Positions 50,498 to 59,891 of a DNA stretch of 64,000 nt are shown here, piece after piece. Made by a program: the position numbers and the translations under genes. This DNA is from Candidatus Acidiferrales bacterium (lineage in GTDB: Bacteria > Acidobacteriota > Terriglobia > Acidiferrales > UBA7541). The first letter of the stretch is position 1, and each line of letters begins with the position of its first letter. The stretch is from contig DASYYH010000003.1 of assembly GCA_035934015.1 (NCBI GenBank), forward strand, positions 124,001 through 188,000. Direction: 5' to 3'. The notes under the pieces are model-generated. The model did not search any database, was not told where the DNA came from, and was given only the letters and a program-made list of their open reading frames with translations.

Positions 50498-53400
50498 TTA
50501 CTTTTTGGCCGAGGATGAACCGGAATTCGGCGCAGACGGGGTGCGCCCGGTCACCATCGCCTGTTCCTGCGGCGTCATTTCAAAGAGATAGCGCGTGAGC
50601 AAATCGGCTTCGTCGCCCTTGTATTGCTTTGCGGCGGCGGGAAGCGGGCCATTGAAAACCCAGCGATCGTCCTGACGGACAAACAAACCGGACGGCATAG
50701 CTGTGCCGGGGATGATCGTGGCCGGCTCCGTAATCCAGCGCTGGGTCCACGGAGCGCGAAGACGCTGGCCAGCCAGCAACAAATTGGGTGCAGTGGCGTT
50801 TTTGTCGTGCGCCAGATTGCCGGTCATATGGCACTTCAAGCAGGGAGCGGCCGGACTCGTGAAGATGCTGCGAGCGAGAGAGCGCTCCTGATCGGTGAGC
50901 GGCGCAAGATTTTGCGGAATGAACGGCTCCTGCTGCGACGACAAAGCCTCAAAAAAGAGCACGAGCTTGCGGATCTCGTCATCGGAGAGGAAGAACGTGG
51001 GCATGCGGACTTTCAAATACTGCCGCACGCCGTCGCGATCGACGTCCGTGGCACTGAGCGCAGGGTTGGCGAGAAAGCCCTTGAGCCATTCCGGATTGAC
51101 GCGTGCGCCCTCACTGGTGAGCACCGGCGGAAGGTTGATGGCGTTATCGCCCTGATACATCGGCAGGCCCATCAGAACGGTTTTCTGGCCTATATCGACC
51201 TGATGGCAGCCGATGCAGTTGTATTTCGTGACGATCCACCAGCCTTGCTGAATGTACTTGCGCTGGTCGCTGGGCAAATACTGATAGCTTGGCGGAAGCG
51301 TGGATTCCGTGCTGCCGAGCAGGAAGGAAACCAGAGCGTCGCGCTGCTGCCCATCGATATTCGGCTTGGGCATGTGCAGCCGATCCATCGGGTCGGGCTT
51401 GTACTTGCCTTCGTCGAAAATCTCGGGGTTCGAAAGCTTCTCGTCAAAGAAACCCTTCAGGTCATACCAAGAACTCGGCTCGCCGTCGCGCATCAGGCGC
51501 TTGCCGTCAGGCAGAATGCCATCCTGAGCTTTGGTGTAAAGCAAAGCGAAATCGAAGCGCTCGATGGGTTTGCTGCCTTCCTGAGTGAGATCCGTTCCGA
51601 CGCGCGCAGCGTCTTCGAGACCGGAAATTTCGTGACAGCCAGCGCAGCCATAGTGCTCGACAAGAGTGCGGCCTTTGTCGAAGAGCTTCGGATCGTTGAT
51701 ATACGAGGCCTGATCGTAATGCGCGCTGGGATCTTTTTGCGTCATCAGATAGCTGGCGATATCGCGCGCTTCCTCCCAGCTGAGGCGGAAGTCCGGCATG
51801 ATGGTCTGCTGTTCGACGACCAATTCGTGACCATCGACAGGACTCGTGGAATGCTGAAGATCGAAAACGAATGGGAGGCCCTTCTTGGCGTAATCCGCAG
51901 GCGTGAGATCCCGGTGAAGATAGGGATCATAAGGCGCGGTGCGCGCGCGCGGATCGTGAATCCAGCGAACCAAATAATCGTAGTTGGCCTTTTCGCCGAC
52001 GCGGCTGAGATTGGCAGCCACATCGCCGCCTATTTGCTGCGAGCCGCTGCCCATGGAATGGCAGGCGAGGCATCCGAGGGAATTGAACAGATCCTTGCCC
52101 TTGGCGGCGTCACCGGCGGGCTGCTTATCGAGCGCTGGGCCCTTCAACCCTTGCTGCCAGATGAACGCAGAGATAGCCTGGACTTCGTCGGGCTGCAACT
52201 GGAATTGCGGCATTTTGGTCGTGGGATCGAAATTCCACGTGCGGCTCAGCCAGTACGGAATCCAATTCGGATTGAGCTTCATGCGGACTTCTTTGAGGTC
52301 CGGACCGACGCGCTTCACTTCCTGCTGCAAGCTGTGGCTCAATTCGTCGAGCTGTTCAACGCGCGCGTCAATTTTACTGACGCTGACCGTGAGGTCGGTT
52401 GCCTCGGCATAGAGTTTCTGCGCCGTGGCGTTGTCCGGGGCCTGGTCGCCTTGCTTATTCAACTGGGGAATTTCCTGATTGTCCGCGTCCTTTTCTTTTT
52501 CGAGACTGGCGATTTCGCGAATGGTGTCCTGCAACTGATCGGTCTGGCTGTCAAATCCGGAATAATTGTGGCAGCCGATACAGCCCTTTTCACGGAAGAG
52601 CATCTTCGCTTCGTTCAAGACAGGAGCGTGTTCGGTCCAGGCGTCAGCGGAATGGCATTGCTGGCAGCCAGCTTCGTAATTTTCCGGATAGTAAAGAGGC
52701 CAGAGCCAGTGTTCATAGCGCCCGTGGGCTGTTTCTACAGTGTCGAGAGCGCGGCCATTGCCGCCATGGCAGGGCGAGCAGCCGAATGTATCTAGCGGAT
52801 GCCACTTGAAAAGATCTTGATCGGGATGGCTAGAGAACGGAGCGTCTTTGCTTTTCGCCATGCCGAGATCGGTTTTCGTGAGAGTGAAGCCAGGCGGCAC
52901 GTATTTCGGGTTCATGCCGACGTGGCAGGACTGGCAACGATCCGTGAGGCCAACGCCGCCGACATCGTTGATTTCGTGACCCGGCGGATTGACATTGATC
53001 TGGACCAGCGTGACGTCCATGGAATGAACCGTGTTCAGCAGACCCTCTAACTGAGAAGAGTTCAGACCCGCGAGCTTTCCGCCCAAGTACGCATCCAGAG
53101 CGTCCTGCGCATCCTTCACGGGCTTATTGGCGTCGCCTTCGCTGGCGGTGAGCTGAGCTTTCTTATTGAGCAGATCGTTAAAACCGTCGTTGAGCTGCTG
53201 ATAATTCATCTCGCGCGGCGTGGTTTTGCCGCCGGCTTCGGGCCAGTCCACCGAATAGGTTCTGGCTTCGGCGTCGAGGACATCTTTCAAACGGCTCTGT
53301 TTTTCGCTCTTGTATTCGGCAGTATTCGGAACAATCTCGTAATCGTAGATGAGCGAGCCGACCAAGCTGCGGTCGGTTTGAAAAGCGTGGAGGATGGCGG

Positions 53401-53734
53401 CGCGCTGGAGATCCACGATGGCGATTCGCTGTTCGATTTCGGCATCTTTGGGCTTGGCCGCATCCTGAGCCTGCTTCAGACTGGCTTCCAGCTTCTGGTA
53501 ATCAGCGGAGGAGGAGACAGCCTTTTCCGCCGCCTTGCGAGTGCGAATTTCCTTCTGCAAATAGGTGGAATAAGCGGAAGCGAATTCGCGTTGATAGCTG
53601 CGCCACGGGCGCAGGCCGATGAACTCCTGATACATGGACCAGCTCACGCAGAGGAGCAAGACGAAGAATGCAATCAGAATAACGTTGGCAAACGACCGGC
53701 TCTTAATCGGATCGTCTGGCGGAAGTTCAGGCAA
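50498..53734 (-). CDS. Octahaem cytochrome c linked to the Rieske/cytochrome b complex
   Basis: 1,078 residues. A membrane anchor at 17-36 is followed by coiled-coil-rich regions (60-230 and 400-480). Eight CxxCH sites: CQSCH 267, CSPCH 319, CQQCH 357, CIGCH 385, CLACH 555, CAGCH 697, CIGCH 840, CLKCH 965. The C-terminal half looks like several cytochrome c domains in a row. It starts 33 nt after the stop of cytochrome b subunit IV, so it probably replaces cytochrome c1/f as electron acceptor of the complex in the periplasm. Confidence 0.85.
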   Translation of the reverse strand: MPELPPDDPIKSRSFANVILIAFFVLLLCVSWSMYQEFIGLRPWRSYQREFASAYSTYLQKEIRTRKAAEKAVSSSADYQKLEASLKQAQDAAKPKDAEIEQRIAIVDLQRAAILHAFQTDRSLVGSLIYDYEIVPNTAEYKSEKQSRLKDVLDAEARTYSVDWPEAGGKTTPREMNYQQLNDGFNDLLNKKAQLTASEGDANKPVKDAQDALDAYLGGKLAGLNSSQLEGLLNTVHSMDVTLVQINVNPPGHEINDVGGVGLTDRCQSCHVGMNPKYVPPGFTLTKTDLGMAKSKDAPFSSHPDQDLFKWHPLDTFGCSPCHGGNGRALDTVETAHGRYEHWLWPLYYPENYEAGCQQCHSADAWTEHAPVLNEAKMLFREKGCIGCHNYSGFDSQTDQLQDTIREIASLEKEKDADNQEIPQLNKQGDQAPDNATAQKLYAEATDLTVSVSKIDARVEQLDELSHSLQQEVKRVGPDLKEVRMKLNPNWIPYWLSRTWNFDPTTKMPQFQLQPDEVQAISAFIWQQGLKGPALDKQPAGDAAKGKDLFNSLGCLACHSMGSGSQQIGGDVAANLSRVGEKANYDYLVRWIHDPRARTAPYDPYLHRDLTPADYAKKGLPFVFDLQHSTSPVDGHELVVEQQTIMPDFRLSWEEARDIASYLMTQKDPSAHYDQASYINDPKLFDKGRTLVEHYGCAGCHEISGLEDAARVGTDLTQEGSKPIERFDFALLYTKAQDGILPDGKRLMRDGEPSSWYDLKGFFDEKLSNPEIFDEGKYKPDPMDRLHMPKPNIDGQQRDALVSFLLGSTESTLPPSYQYLPSDQRKYIQQGWWIVTKYNCIGCHQVDIGQKTVLMGLPMYQGDNAINLPPVLTSEGARVNPEWLKGFLANPALSATDVDRDGVRQYLKVRMPTFFLSDDEIRKLVLFFEALSSQQEPFIPQNLAPLTDQERSLARSIFTSPAAPCLKCHMTGNLAHDKNATAPNLLLAGQRLRAPWTQRWITEPATIIPGTAMPSGLFVRQDDRWVFNGPLPAAAKQYKGDEADLLTRYLFEMTPQEQAMVTGRTPSAPNSGSSSAKK

Positions 53735-53767
53735 ACGGAATCTCCTCTAAGCGGGCGCCGACAGCAG

Positions 53768-54757
53768 CTAGATGCTGAACCATGGCGTCTCCCAGATGTA
53801 CTTGATGCGGAACACGAGCCGGAGAAAAATCGTCACCGGCAGAAAAAGCATGGTGATCAAGAAAACGTACATGGTCACGGTTTGAAGCAGACTCATCTTA
53901 CGATAAATTTTGCGGCTGTACTCCGTACGCATGCAAATCCAGTGAATGAACAGAACCGCGAGGACGCCGTAGACGACCATGGGAATAATTCCGAAGAGGC
54001 CCTTGGCAATCAGAGGAGCGCTGGCCTGCCAGCTCGACGGCAAAATATGCGCGAGCCATGTGCCATCTACGTGAAAGACCTGATCGAGGTTCTGGTTCAC
54101 GTTGAACTCAATACGATCCGGGTCCCAAGTTTGCGTGGGCCAATACCACATGAAGCCAGGGCCGCGGATGAACGTGCCGATGGAGACGAGCACGAGCCAG
54201 ATAGCTTCGAAACCGATCAAATACGTCCAGACGGCGTGGCGGCGCTGCTTATAGGTGTAATAGCCGTTGCCGAGCGGATTGGCGTCAATGAACGGAATGG
54301 CCATGAGGCCAACGATGATCAACGTGGGAATGATGACGCCGGCGATCCAGGGATCGAAATATTCGAGCATTTCCTGCAGGCCCAAAAAATACCACGGCGC
54401 TTTCGCAGGATTCATGGTGACACTGGCGTTGGCAGGCTCTTCGAGCGGCGCGTTCAACGTCATTGCCCAGATCATCAGAATGATTGTAACGATAACCGCG
54501 GCGAGCAATTCCTTGCGCATCAGGAAGGGATTGGTGTGCAGCTCGCGCTCCCAGCGGGAGTTATAGGGATACGTGGTGCGATGGTGGGTGCGGGCCAATT
54601 GCGGATCGGCCTCAAGCTGCGCGATCAGGCGATCATTGGCCGATGCGTTGTGGAACGCGTACCACGTGAAAAATGGCACGAGGATCAGCATGGCCACGAT
54701 CGGAATGTTATCCGGCGCGGATATGATCACCCAGAGCTGGTGCCAATCACCCCACAT
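53768..54757 (-). CDS. Cytochrome b, C-terminal part (subunit IV-like)
   Basis: 329 residues with about seven hydrophobic segments. The Qo-site region reads NPAKAPWYFLGLQEMLEYFD; the Glu of the usual PEWY motif is Ala. The front end (NDRLIAQLEADPQLA and TTYPYNSRWERELHTNPFL) matches subunit IV-type proteins. It is longer than subunit IV of b6f (~160 residues), with extra helices at the C-terminus (VVYGVLAVLFIHWICM; LLQTVTMYVFLITMLFLPV). Works with the b6-like gene upstream in the operon. Confidence 0.85.
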   Translation of the reverse strand: MWGDWHQLWVIISAPDNIPIVAMLILVPFFTWYAFHNASANDRLIAQLEADPQLARTHHRTTYPYNSRWERELHTNPFLMRKELLAAVIVTIILMIWAMTLNAPLEEPANASVTMNPAKAPWYFLGLQEMLEYFDPWIAGVIIPTLIIVGLMAIPFIDANPLGNGYYTYKQRRHAVWTYLIGFEAIWLVLVSIGTFIRGPGFMWYWPTQTWDPDRIEFNVNQNLDQVFHVDGTWLAHILPSSWQASAPLIAKGLFGIIPMVVYGVLAVLFIHWICMRTEYSRKIYRKMSLLQTVTMYVFLITMLFLPVTIFLRLVFRIKYIWETPWFSI

Positions 54758-54796
54758 CTTCTGCGTTTAGTTCCCTTCTCTAAATTTTAGGCACTT

Positions 54797-54850
54797 GGTC
54801 AGTTTGAATTTTAACTTCTTGTGTCACGATCAAGAAAATTCAAACTGACC
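54797..54850 (-). repeat. Perfect 16-bp inverted repeat inside the bc operon
   Basis: GGTCAGTTTGAATTTT (54797-54812) and AAAATTCAAACTGACC (54835-54850) flank a 22-nt loop that itself contains CTTG/CAAG. It lies in the 162-nt gap between the two cytochrome b genes, downstream of the b6-like stop. It could be a processing or attenuation site, or a small mobile repeat. Confidence 0.6.
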
Positions 54851-54919
54851 TGCCAAATTTTCCTTGCCACTCACGCATCTCGCGGCGCGGCCAGGGGCGA
54901 GGATACCGCCCGGCTACCC

Positions 54920-55816
54920 CTAAACTTTGGCTTCCGACTCCAACATCACCGGAGACGGCCCGGAGATGCCGCCGTCTTTGCGGACGCGCCAGAAATGCAC
55001 ACCCATGAAAATCGAAGCAATCAATGGAATCGCGATGCAATGCCAAATATAAGCACGAAGCAGCGCGTTGGCGTCAACAATCGAGCCGCCCAACAATCCG
55101 AAGCGGACGTCGTTATAGGACGTCATGCCTAATTGCGGACCGAACGGCCCCTGCGAACCAAGCAGCGGCGTTGCGCGCGCCATGTTCGTTCCGACCGTGA
55201 CAGCCCAAAAGCCGAGCTGATCGTCCGGCAGCAAATAGCCGGTGAACGAAAGGAGTAAAGTCAAAACCATCAGGAGGACGCCGATGCACCAATTGAATTC
55301 GCGCGGGCGCTTATAAGAACCCGACATATAGACGCGAAACATGTGCAGCCAAACGGCCATGACCATCAAGTGTGCAGCCCAGCGATGCATATTGCGCAGC
55401 AGGCGGCCGAAGGGGACGTCGTTTTCGAGGTACAGAATGTCGCGAAAGGCCTGAATCTTTGTGGGGTGGTAATAAAACATCAAACACACGCCGGTGAAAA
55501 CCAGCACGATGAAAAGATAAAACGTGATGCCGCCCATACCCCAGGTGTAGCTGTAGCGCGTCGCATCGCGATTTACTTTTGCGGGATGAATGTGAAAGAA
55601 AAGGTTATTGAGAGTGGAGAGCGCGCGATTGCGCGGCTCGTCATTATGCTTAATACGGAAAATCGCGCGATAGAGCTGAGTTTCCTGGGGCTTCTTCAGC
55701 TCTTCGGCCTGCTCGCGAGCTTTACTTTTTACCGTCTCGCCAAGCTCTTGCGTTTTTTCCTTCAGGGTGTCGAGAACGCCGGTTTTCCGCCCGTTCTCCC
55801 CGCTCTCATCGGCCAT
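54920..55816 (-). CDS. Cytochrome b, N-terminal part (b6-like), with charged extension
   Basis: 298 residues with four helices from about residue 90. Haem ligands are H144/H158 on helix B and H259/H274 on helix D; the 15-residue step on helix D is the b6 type, not the mitochondrial bc1 type (14). The N-terminal 60 residues are an unusual Lys/Glu-rich soluble extension (TLKEKTQELGETVKSKAREQ). It oxidises quinol with the Rieske protein and feeds the octahaem cytochrome. Confidence 0.92.
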   Translation of the reverse strand: MADESGENGRKTGVLDTLKEKTQELGETVKSKAREQAEELKKPQETQLYRAIFRIKHNDEPRNRALSTLNNLFFHIHPAKVNRDATRYSYTWGMGGITFYLFIVLVFTGVCLMFYYHPTKIQAFRDILYLENDVPFGRLLRNMHRWAAHLMVMAVWLHMFRVYMSGSYKRPREFNWCIGVLLMVLTLLLSFTGYLLPDDQLGFWAVTVGTNMARATPLLGSQGPFGPQLGMTSYNDVRFGLLGGSIVDANALLRAYIWHCIAIPLIASIFMGVHFWRVRKDGGISGPSPVMLESEAKV

Positions 55817-55884
55817 TTATAGCTTTTTGTCCTTCCTGACCCTTCTACAGTTCGAAACATTTGGAAACGATGCTTCCTGCGATT

Positions 55885-56463
55885 TCAGACGGCGATATAC
55901 GCACCCGGGTCATTAAACTGGTTTGTGCCCGCGGCCGGATCCATGATGTAACGTCTGCTTGTGTCTACAACGATTTGACCAGACGGATCGATCTGAACAA
56001 AGCAGCGGTCCATCGGGCGCGGCGCGGGGCCCGCGAAGTTGACGCCTTCGCTGTCGTACTCGCTGCCGTGGCAGGGGCAATGAAAAATGTTCTGGGCCGC
56101 TTCCCAGTCGGGAGTGCAGCCAAGATGCGTGCACTGGGCGAAGATCACGAAAAGGCGGCCCGGCTCGCGCACGACCCAGCAGCGCTCCGATTGCAAAAAA
56201 CGCTGATCAATTCCGAGGCTGAAATCCGCCGGATATCCCGCGTTATAGATGGTGGGAGGCTCGAAGAGGGCGCGCGGGAAAAAATACCGAAGGAACATCA
56301 GAAAATTGACGCCGAGATAACCCCAAAGGCAAGTCCAGATAAGACGGCGACGCTGCCGATTGACCACTTCAGGCGAATCCGAGGAATTGGATTTTGCAGC
56401 GGCGGCTGGCGATGGAGAAGCGCCAGGTTTTTCAGCACTCTTCGGCTGTATTTGTTCCGGCAT
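55885..56463 (-). CDS. Rieske iron-sulfur protein of a bc/b6f-type complex
   Basis: 192 residues. A Pro/Ala-rich cytosolic tail, one membrane helix (about 40-60), then the Rieske domain with CTHLGC (111-116) and CPCHGS (129-134), providing Cys111/His113 and Cys129/His132 ligands and the Cys116-Cys131 disulfide. First gene of the quinol-oxidase operon, about 155 nt from hemH. Confidence 0.95.
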   Translation of the reverse strand: MPEQIQPKSAEKPGASPSPAAAAKSNSSDSPEVVNRQRRRLIWTCLWGYLGVNFLMFLRYFFPRALFEPPTIYNAGYPADFSLGIDQRFLQSERCWVVREPGRLFVIFAQCTHLGCTPDWEAAQNIFHCPCHGSEYDSEGVNFAGPAPRPMDRCFVQIDPSGQIVVDTSRRYIMDPAAGTNQFNDPGAYIAV

Positions 56464-56618
56464 CGTGCGATCTAACTGCTTACTCGCGCGTGTGTATCAA
56501 TATGAATTCTATGAGCGCGTAGCAAAGATACTTTTATATTCTGACCGGCAAGCCGTGTCAAGAGCTTATACGGCACTATTTTCTGATGCATCGCGGCACG
56601 ACAGAGCGATGGACCTTG

Positions 56619-57584
56619 CTATTGCATGGCCTTCAGTGTGAGGTCGACGAGGGCACTGATGAAAGTCGGCGAATCGTTGAGCGAGGGCATCATGAGGAAT
56701 TCCCTGACGCCGAGGTGTTCGGCCTCTTCGCGGGCCTCGATATTGATTTCGTGGAGCGTTTCGATGTGCTCAGTGACGAAAGATATGGGGACGATGAGCA
56801 TGCGGCTTACTCCGCTCTTCGCAAGCGATTCGATTGTGCTAGTGAGCGAGGGCTCAAGCCATTTCTGACGGCCGACGCGGCTCTGAAAGCAGAGCGTATG
56901 AGGATTTTTCCAGCCGCCGGCAGATATCACAAGACAAACGGTCTCCTCGATTTGCTTTGGATATGGGTCACCGCGCTCGATCAGGCTCAATGGCAAGCCG
57001 TGAGCGCTGAAGACAATGTGCAACGACGACGGGTCCGAGGCTTTGGCGAATGCTTCGTTCATTTTTTCGACCAAGGCTGCGATATACAAAGGATGCGCAT
57101 GGAAATCTCTGACGGTGCGGACTGGCATGCCATTGTTGCGATAGAGACGCTGCCATTCTTTCAGGCTGCTGCCGGTCGTAGCGAAACTGTAGTGCGGGTA
57201 AAGAGGCAGGAGGACAAGCTGCTCGAATTTCGCGTCCTGCAATTGGGCGACGGCCTCTTCCGTGCGCGGATGCCAGTAACGCATGGCGACAACGACTTTG
57301 GCGTCAACGTGAGGCGCAAGAGCTGCGCCGAGAGCGGCGGCCTGGCGATTTGTGAGATCAATGATCGGAGAGCCGCCGCCGATGGCCGCGTAATGCTCCT
57401 TGACGATTTGCGAGCGGCGCGAAGCGATCCATTTGGCGAGCGGCCGACGCGCGAGACTGGCACCCATGAAATTGATGATTTCGGGATCGCAAAAAAGATT
57501 GTAGAGAAATGGCTCGACGGCCTCGAGCGTATCGGGACCGCCAAGTTGAAATAAAACAACGGCGATTTTTTTGCGCGATTCCAT
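56619..57584 (-). CDS. hemH: Ferrochelatase
   Basis: 321 residues, typical length. It starts AVVLFQLGGPDTLEAVEPFL, has the metal-site His195 in FSAHGLP and the ERGDPYPKQIEETV segment, and FVTEHIETLHEINIE with the catalytic Glu. It inserts Fe2+ into protoporphyrin IX to make haem B in the cytosol, feeding both ccm and ctaA/ctaB encoded around it. Confidence 0.94.
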   Translation of the reverse strand: MESRKKIAVVLFQLGGPDTLEAVEPFLYNLFCDPEIINFMGASLARRPLAKWIASRRSQIVKEHYAAIGGGSPIIDLTNRQAAALGAALAPHVDAKVVVAMRYWHPRTEEAVAQLQDAKFEQLVLLPLYPHYSFATTGSSLKEWQRLYRNNGMPVRTVRDFHAHPLYIAALVEKMNEAFAKASDPSSLHIVFSAHGLPLSLIERGDPYPKQIEETVCLVISAGGWKNPHTLCFQSRVGRQKWLEPSLTSTIESLAKSGVSRMLIVPISFVTEHIETLHEINIEAREEAEHLGVREFLMMPSLNDSPTFISALVDLTLKAMQ

Positions 57585-57621
57585 TTGCAGCTTGCGGAAG
57601 CCTTTTCCGGCGAGACTCTCC

Positions 57622-57768
57622 TTACTTGCCGGGCAACCGGCGCTTCAATTCGCTAAGGTCCTTTTCGACGCGCGCGATGCGGCGAGCGACGGTAAAATCG
57701 TAGATAAAAAAAATGGCCCAGACCGCGATATATGCGGCAAACAAACTGCCAAAATTCTGGATGTGCAT
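57622..57768 (-). CDS. ccmD: CcmD-like small membrane protein
   Basis: 48 residues: MHIQNFGSLFAAYIAVWAIF, one membrane helix, then a basic coiled tail (VARRIARVEKDLSELKRRL). This is the size and layout of CcmD, which tethers the CcmABC haem exporter to CcmE. GGAGG is upstream of the ATG and the gene lies 8 nt after ccmC. Too short for routine gene calling, hence easily missed. Confidence 0.85.
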   Translation of the reverse strand: MHIQNFGSLFAAYIAVWAIFFIYDFTVARRIARVEKDLSELKRRLPGK

Positions 57769-57776
57769 TCTGCCTC

Positions 57777-58484
57777 CTAAGAATTTCGGATCGCAGCCGC
57801 CGATTCGGAAGCCTCTTCGACGGAAAGTCTCAGTTCCTCGGCTTCATGGCGCAGGCGCTCCAAACGATAGCGCTTGATCACGAGGAGAATCATGAGCAGA
57901 GTCATCACACCACTGCAATAAAAAAATACTTTGGCCATCGTGGGATCGAGGCCGGAATTTTGTCCGCCGAAAATCACAGGCTGCGGGTGCTGCGTGCGCC
58001 AGATGCGGATGGAGAGATAGTCGAGCGGGACACCGAGAAAGACGAAAATGCCGAAGACGGCGGAAAACACGGCGCGGCGTTCCGGATCGGAAAGGAGAGT
58101 ACGAAAAATCATGTAGCACAGGTAGAGAATCCAAATGACGAGAGTGAGCGTCAGGCGCCAATCCCAGGTCCACCAGACACCCCAGACGGGATGCGCCCAG
58201 ATCGGTCCGGTGACCAGCATGACGGTCCAAAACGCCACGCTGACCTCGACGGCTGAGATAGCGAGCCAGTCCCATTTCAAATCGCGCTTGGCCAAATAGG
58301 CGATGTTCGCGAAGAAAACAATCATTGACGCTTCCATGGCAGCCCAACCGGAAGAGGCGTGAAAATAAAAAATGCGCTGAATGGCGTGCATAGTGGCTTC
58401 GTCGGGAGCGATGAAGAGCGCGGCATAGCCCGCGAAAACCATCAGCCCTGCGAGAATCAGCGCGAAGATGCCGTAGCGTTTCAT
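57777..58484 (-). CDS. ccmC: Haem exporter CcmC
   Basis: 235 residues, six helices, with the tryptophan-rich haem-handling motif WGVWWTWD at 101-108 and flanking His42 (FHASSGW) and a periplasmic His after helix 4 (RTQHPQPV). CcmC loads haem on CcmE. The C-terminal extension after the last helix is Glu/Arg-rich (RLERLRHEAEELRLSVEEAS). Stop is 8 nt before ccmD. Confidence 0.94.
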   Translation of the reverse strand: MKRYGIFALILAGLMVFAGYAALFIAPDEATMHAIQRIFYFHASSGWAAMEASMIVFFANIAYLAKRDLKWDWLAISAVEVSVAFWTVMLVTGPIWAHPVWGVWWTWDWRLTLTLVIWILYLCYMIFRTLLSDPERRAVFSAVFGIFVFLGVPLDYLSIRIWRTQHPQPVIFGGQNSGLDPTMAKVFFYCSGVMTLLMILLVIKRYRLERLRHEAEELRLSVEEASESAAAIRNS

Positions 58485-58490
58485 GGCCCG

Positions 58491-59165
58491 TCATTCCTCC
58501 AACAAATAATCGCACAGCAGCCACGACGCGGTGAAAAAAACAACGTCGAAGGCGATCAGCATGGAAAGCCAGGTCCGATCGAGCGCCGCGGGTTTTTCGA
58601 AAAGCCCTGCCGTTGCTTCGACGGCGGCGCTCAGGAGCGGAATCATCACCGGCAACAACAGCAGAGGCAGGAGCAACTCGCGAAGCCGCGCCTGCGTGGC
58701 CAGCGCCGAGAAAACCGTGCCGACAACGACCAAGCCAAATGTGCCGAGTAAAAGCACCAGCGCAAGGCGGCCCAGCACGGGAAGCACGGGCACGTTATAT
58801 AGCACGGAGAAAACGGGAACGAGAATTATTTCGGTGATGGAAAGAAACAACAGATTCGCGAGCGTCTTGCCGAGGACGATGGCGAACGACGTAGCGGGCG
58901 CCATCCGCAAAGCATAGATGGTGTCGTTATTTTGCTCTTTGGCGAAAGACGGATTCAACATCAACGACCCCGCGAAAAGCAGCGTGATCCAGATCAGGCC
59001 CGGGCCGATGCGGCGCGCTTCGGCGACGTCAGGCTCGAAAGCGAAATTGAAGAGCGTGACGACGATGATTACAAAAACGATGGTGGTTTGCAGGAGCTCG
59101 CGCGTGCGCATTTCAGCGCGGACTTCCCTGCCGAAGACAATCGCGGCGGCGCGAGCTGTGGTCAT
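58491..59165 (-). CDS. ccmB: Haem exporter permease CcmB
   Basis: 224 residues, six helices. The N-terminus AIVFGREVRAEMRTRELLQTTIVFVIIVVTL and the motif NPSFAKEQNNDTIYALRMAPATS are characteristic of CcmB. It forms the exporter with CcmA and CcmC. It starts immediately after the ccmA stop. Confidence 0.92.
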   Translation of the reverse strand: MTTARAAAIVFGREVRAEMRTRELLQTTIVFVIIVVTLFNFAFEPDVAEARRIGPGLIWITLLFAGSLMLNPSFAKEQNNDTIYALRMAPATSFAIVLGKTLANLLFLSITEIILVPVFSVLYNVPVLPVLGRLALVLLLGTFGLVVVGTVFSALATQARLRELLLPLLLLPVMIPLLSAAVEATAGLFEKPAALDRTWLSMLIAFDVVFFTASWLLCDYLLEE

Positions 59166-59882
59166 TCAGGCGCTCGCTTGCATTTGCGCGAAGAGCGGGC
59201 GAGGATCGCCGCCCGTGCCGGTGTCGCGCTCGACGCGGCCACTGGCGATGAGGATCGCGCGCGTGAAGATGTCGAGAGCTTCATTGCGCGCGTGAGTGCT
59301 CATGAGGATGGTGCGGCCTTCGGCCCGGAGACGGCGAAGAGTCTCTGCAAACCAGACCGAGCCCTGATGATCGAGGCCGGCAGCAGGCTCGTCCAAAAGC
59401 AAGAGTGACGGAGAAGATAGCAGCGCGCGAGCGATAGCCAGGCGCTGGCGCATGCCGCGAGAAAATGTGCGCACGAGACTCATGGCACGAGTTGCGAGAC
59501 CGACGGCGTCAAGAGCTTCGGCGGCGGATCTTTTGGGCGAATCGAGATCGTAGAGACGCGCGAAGAACTCGAGATTTTCTTTCGCGCTCAATTCGTCATA
59601 CGCGAGGATGTTGTGGCCAACCATGCCGATGTAACGCTGAACGGCGATGCGATCCTGCGATTTCGCTCCGGGAAAGGAGACGCGGCCGGAAGAAGGGCGA
59701 ACGAGAAGCGCGGCGGTTTTCAGAAGGGTCGTTTTACCGGACCCATTGTGGCCGAGCAAAGCCACACATTCGCCGGGCAGAATTTCCAGAGAAATTTGAC
59801 GGAGAGCGAAGAACGCGCCGTAGCGTTTTTCGACTTGCACGAAGGAAACACCGATGGAGTTGTTCGGTTGCAAAGTCGGCAA
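59166..59882 (-). CDS. ccmA: Haem exporter ATPase CcmA
   Basis: 238 residues. Walker [10 protein letters not shown] (about 44-52), signature FSRGMRQR, Walker B LLLLDEP, and the switch His in STHAR. It powers the CcmABC complex. The start is TTG 59882 with no ribosome site; the GTG at 59840 is an alternative that still keeps the whole domain. It directly abuts ccmB. Confidence 0.9.
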   Translation of the reverse strand: MPTLQPNNSIGVSFVQVEKRYGAFFALRQISLEILPGECVALLGHNGSGKTTLLKTAALLVRPSSGRVSFPGAKSQDRIAVQRYIGMVGHNILAYDELSAKENLEFFARLYDLDSPKRSAAEALDAVGLATRAMSLVRTFSRGMRQRLAIARALLSSPSLLLLDEPAAGLDHQGSVWFAETLRRLRAEGRTILMSTHARNEALDIFTRAILIASGRVERDTGTGGDPRPLFAQMQASA

Positions 59883-59891
59883 GGAGGTAGC

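Noticed and set aside
50624-52795. A 723-codon open frame on the plus strand
   Set aside because: It is antisense to the octahaem cytochrome gene, has no ribosome site and no recognisable domain; long antisense frames are common in GC-rich genes.
53378-54790. A 470-codon open frame on the plus strand
   Set aside because: Antisense to the octahaem cytochrome and subunit IV genes, with no domain similarity.
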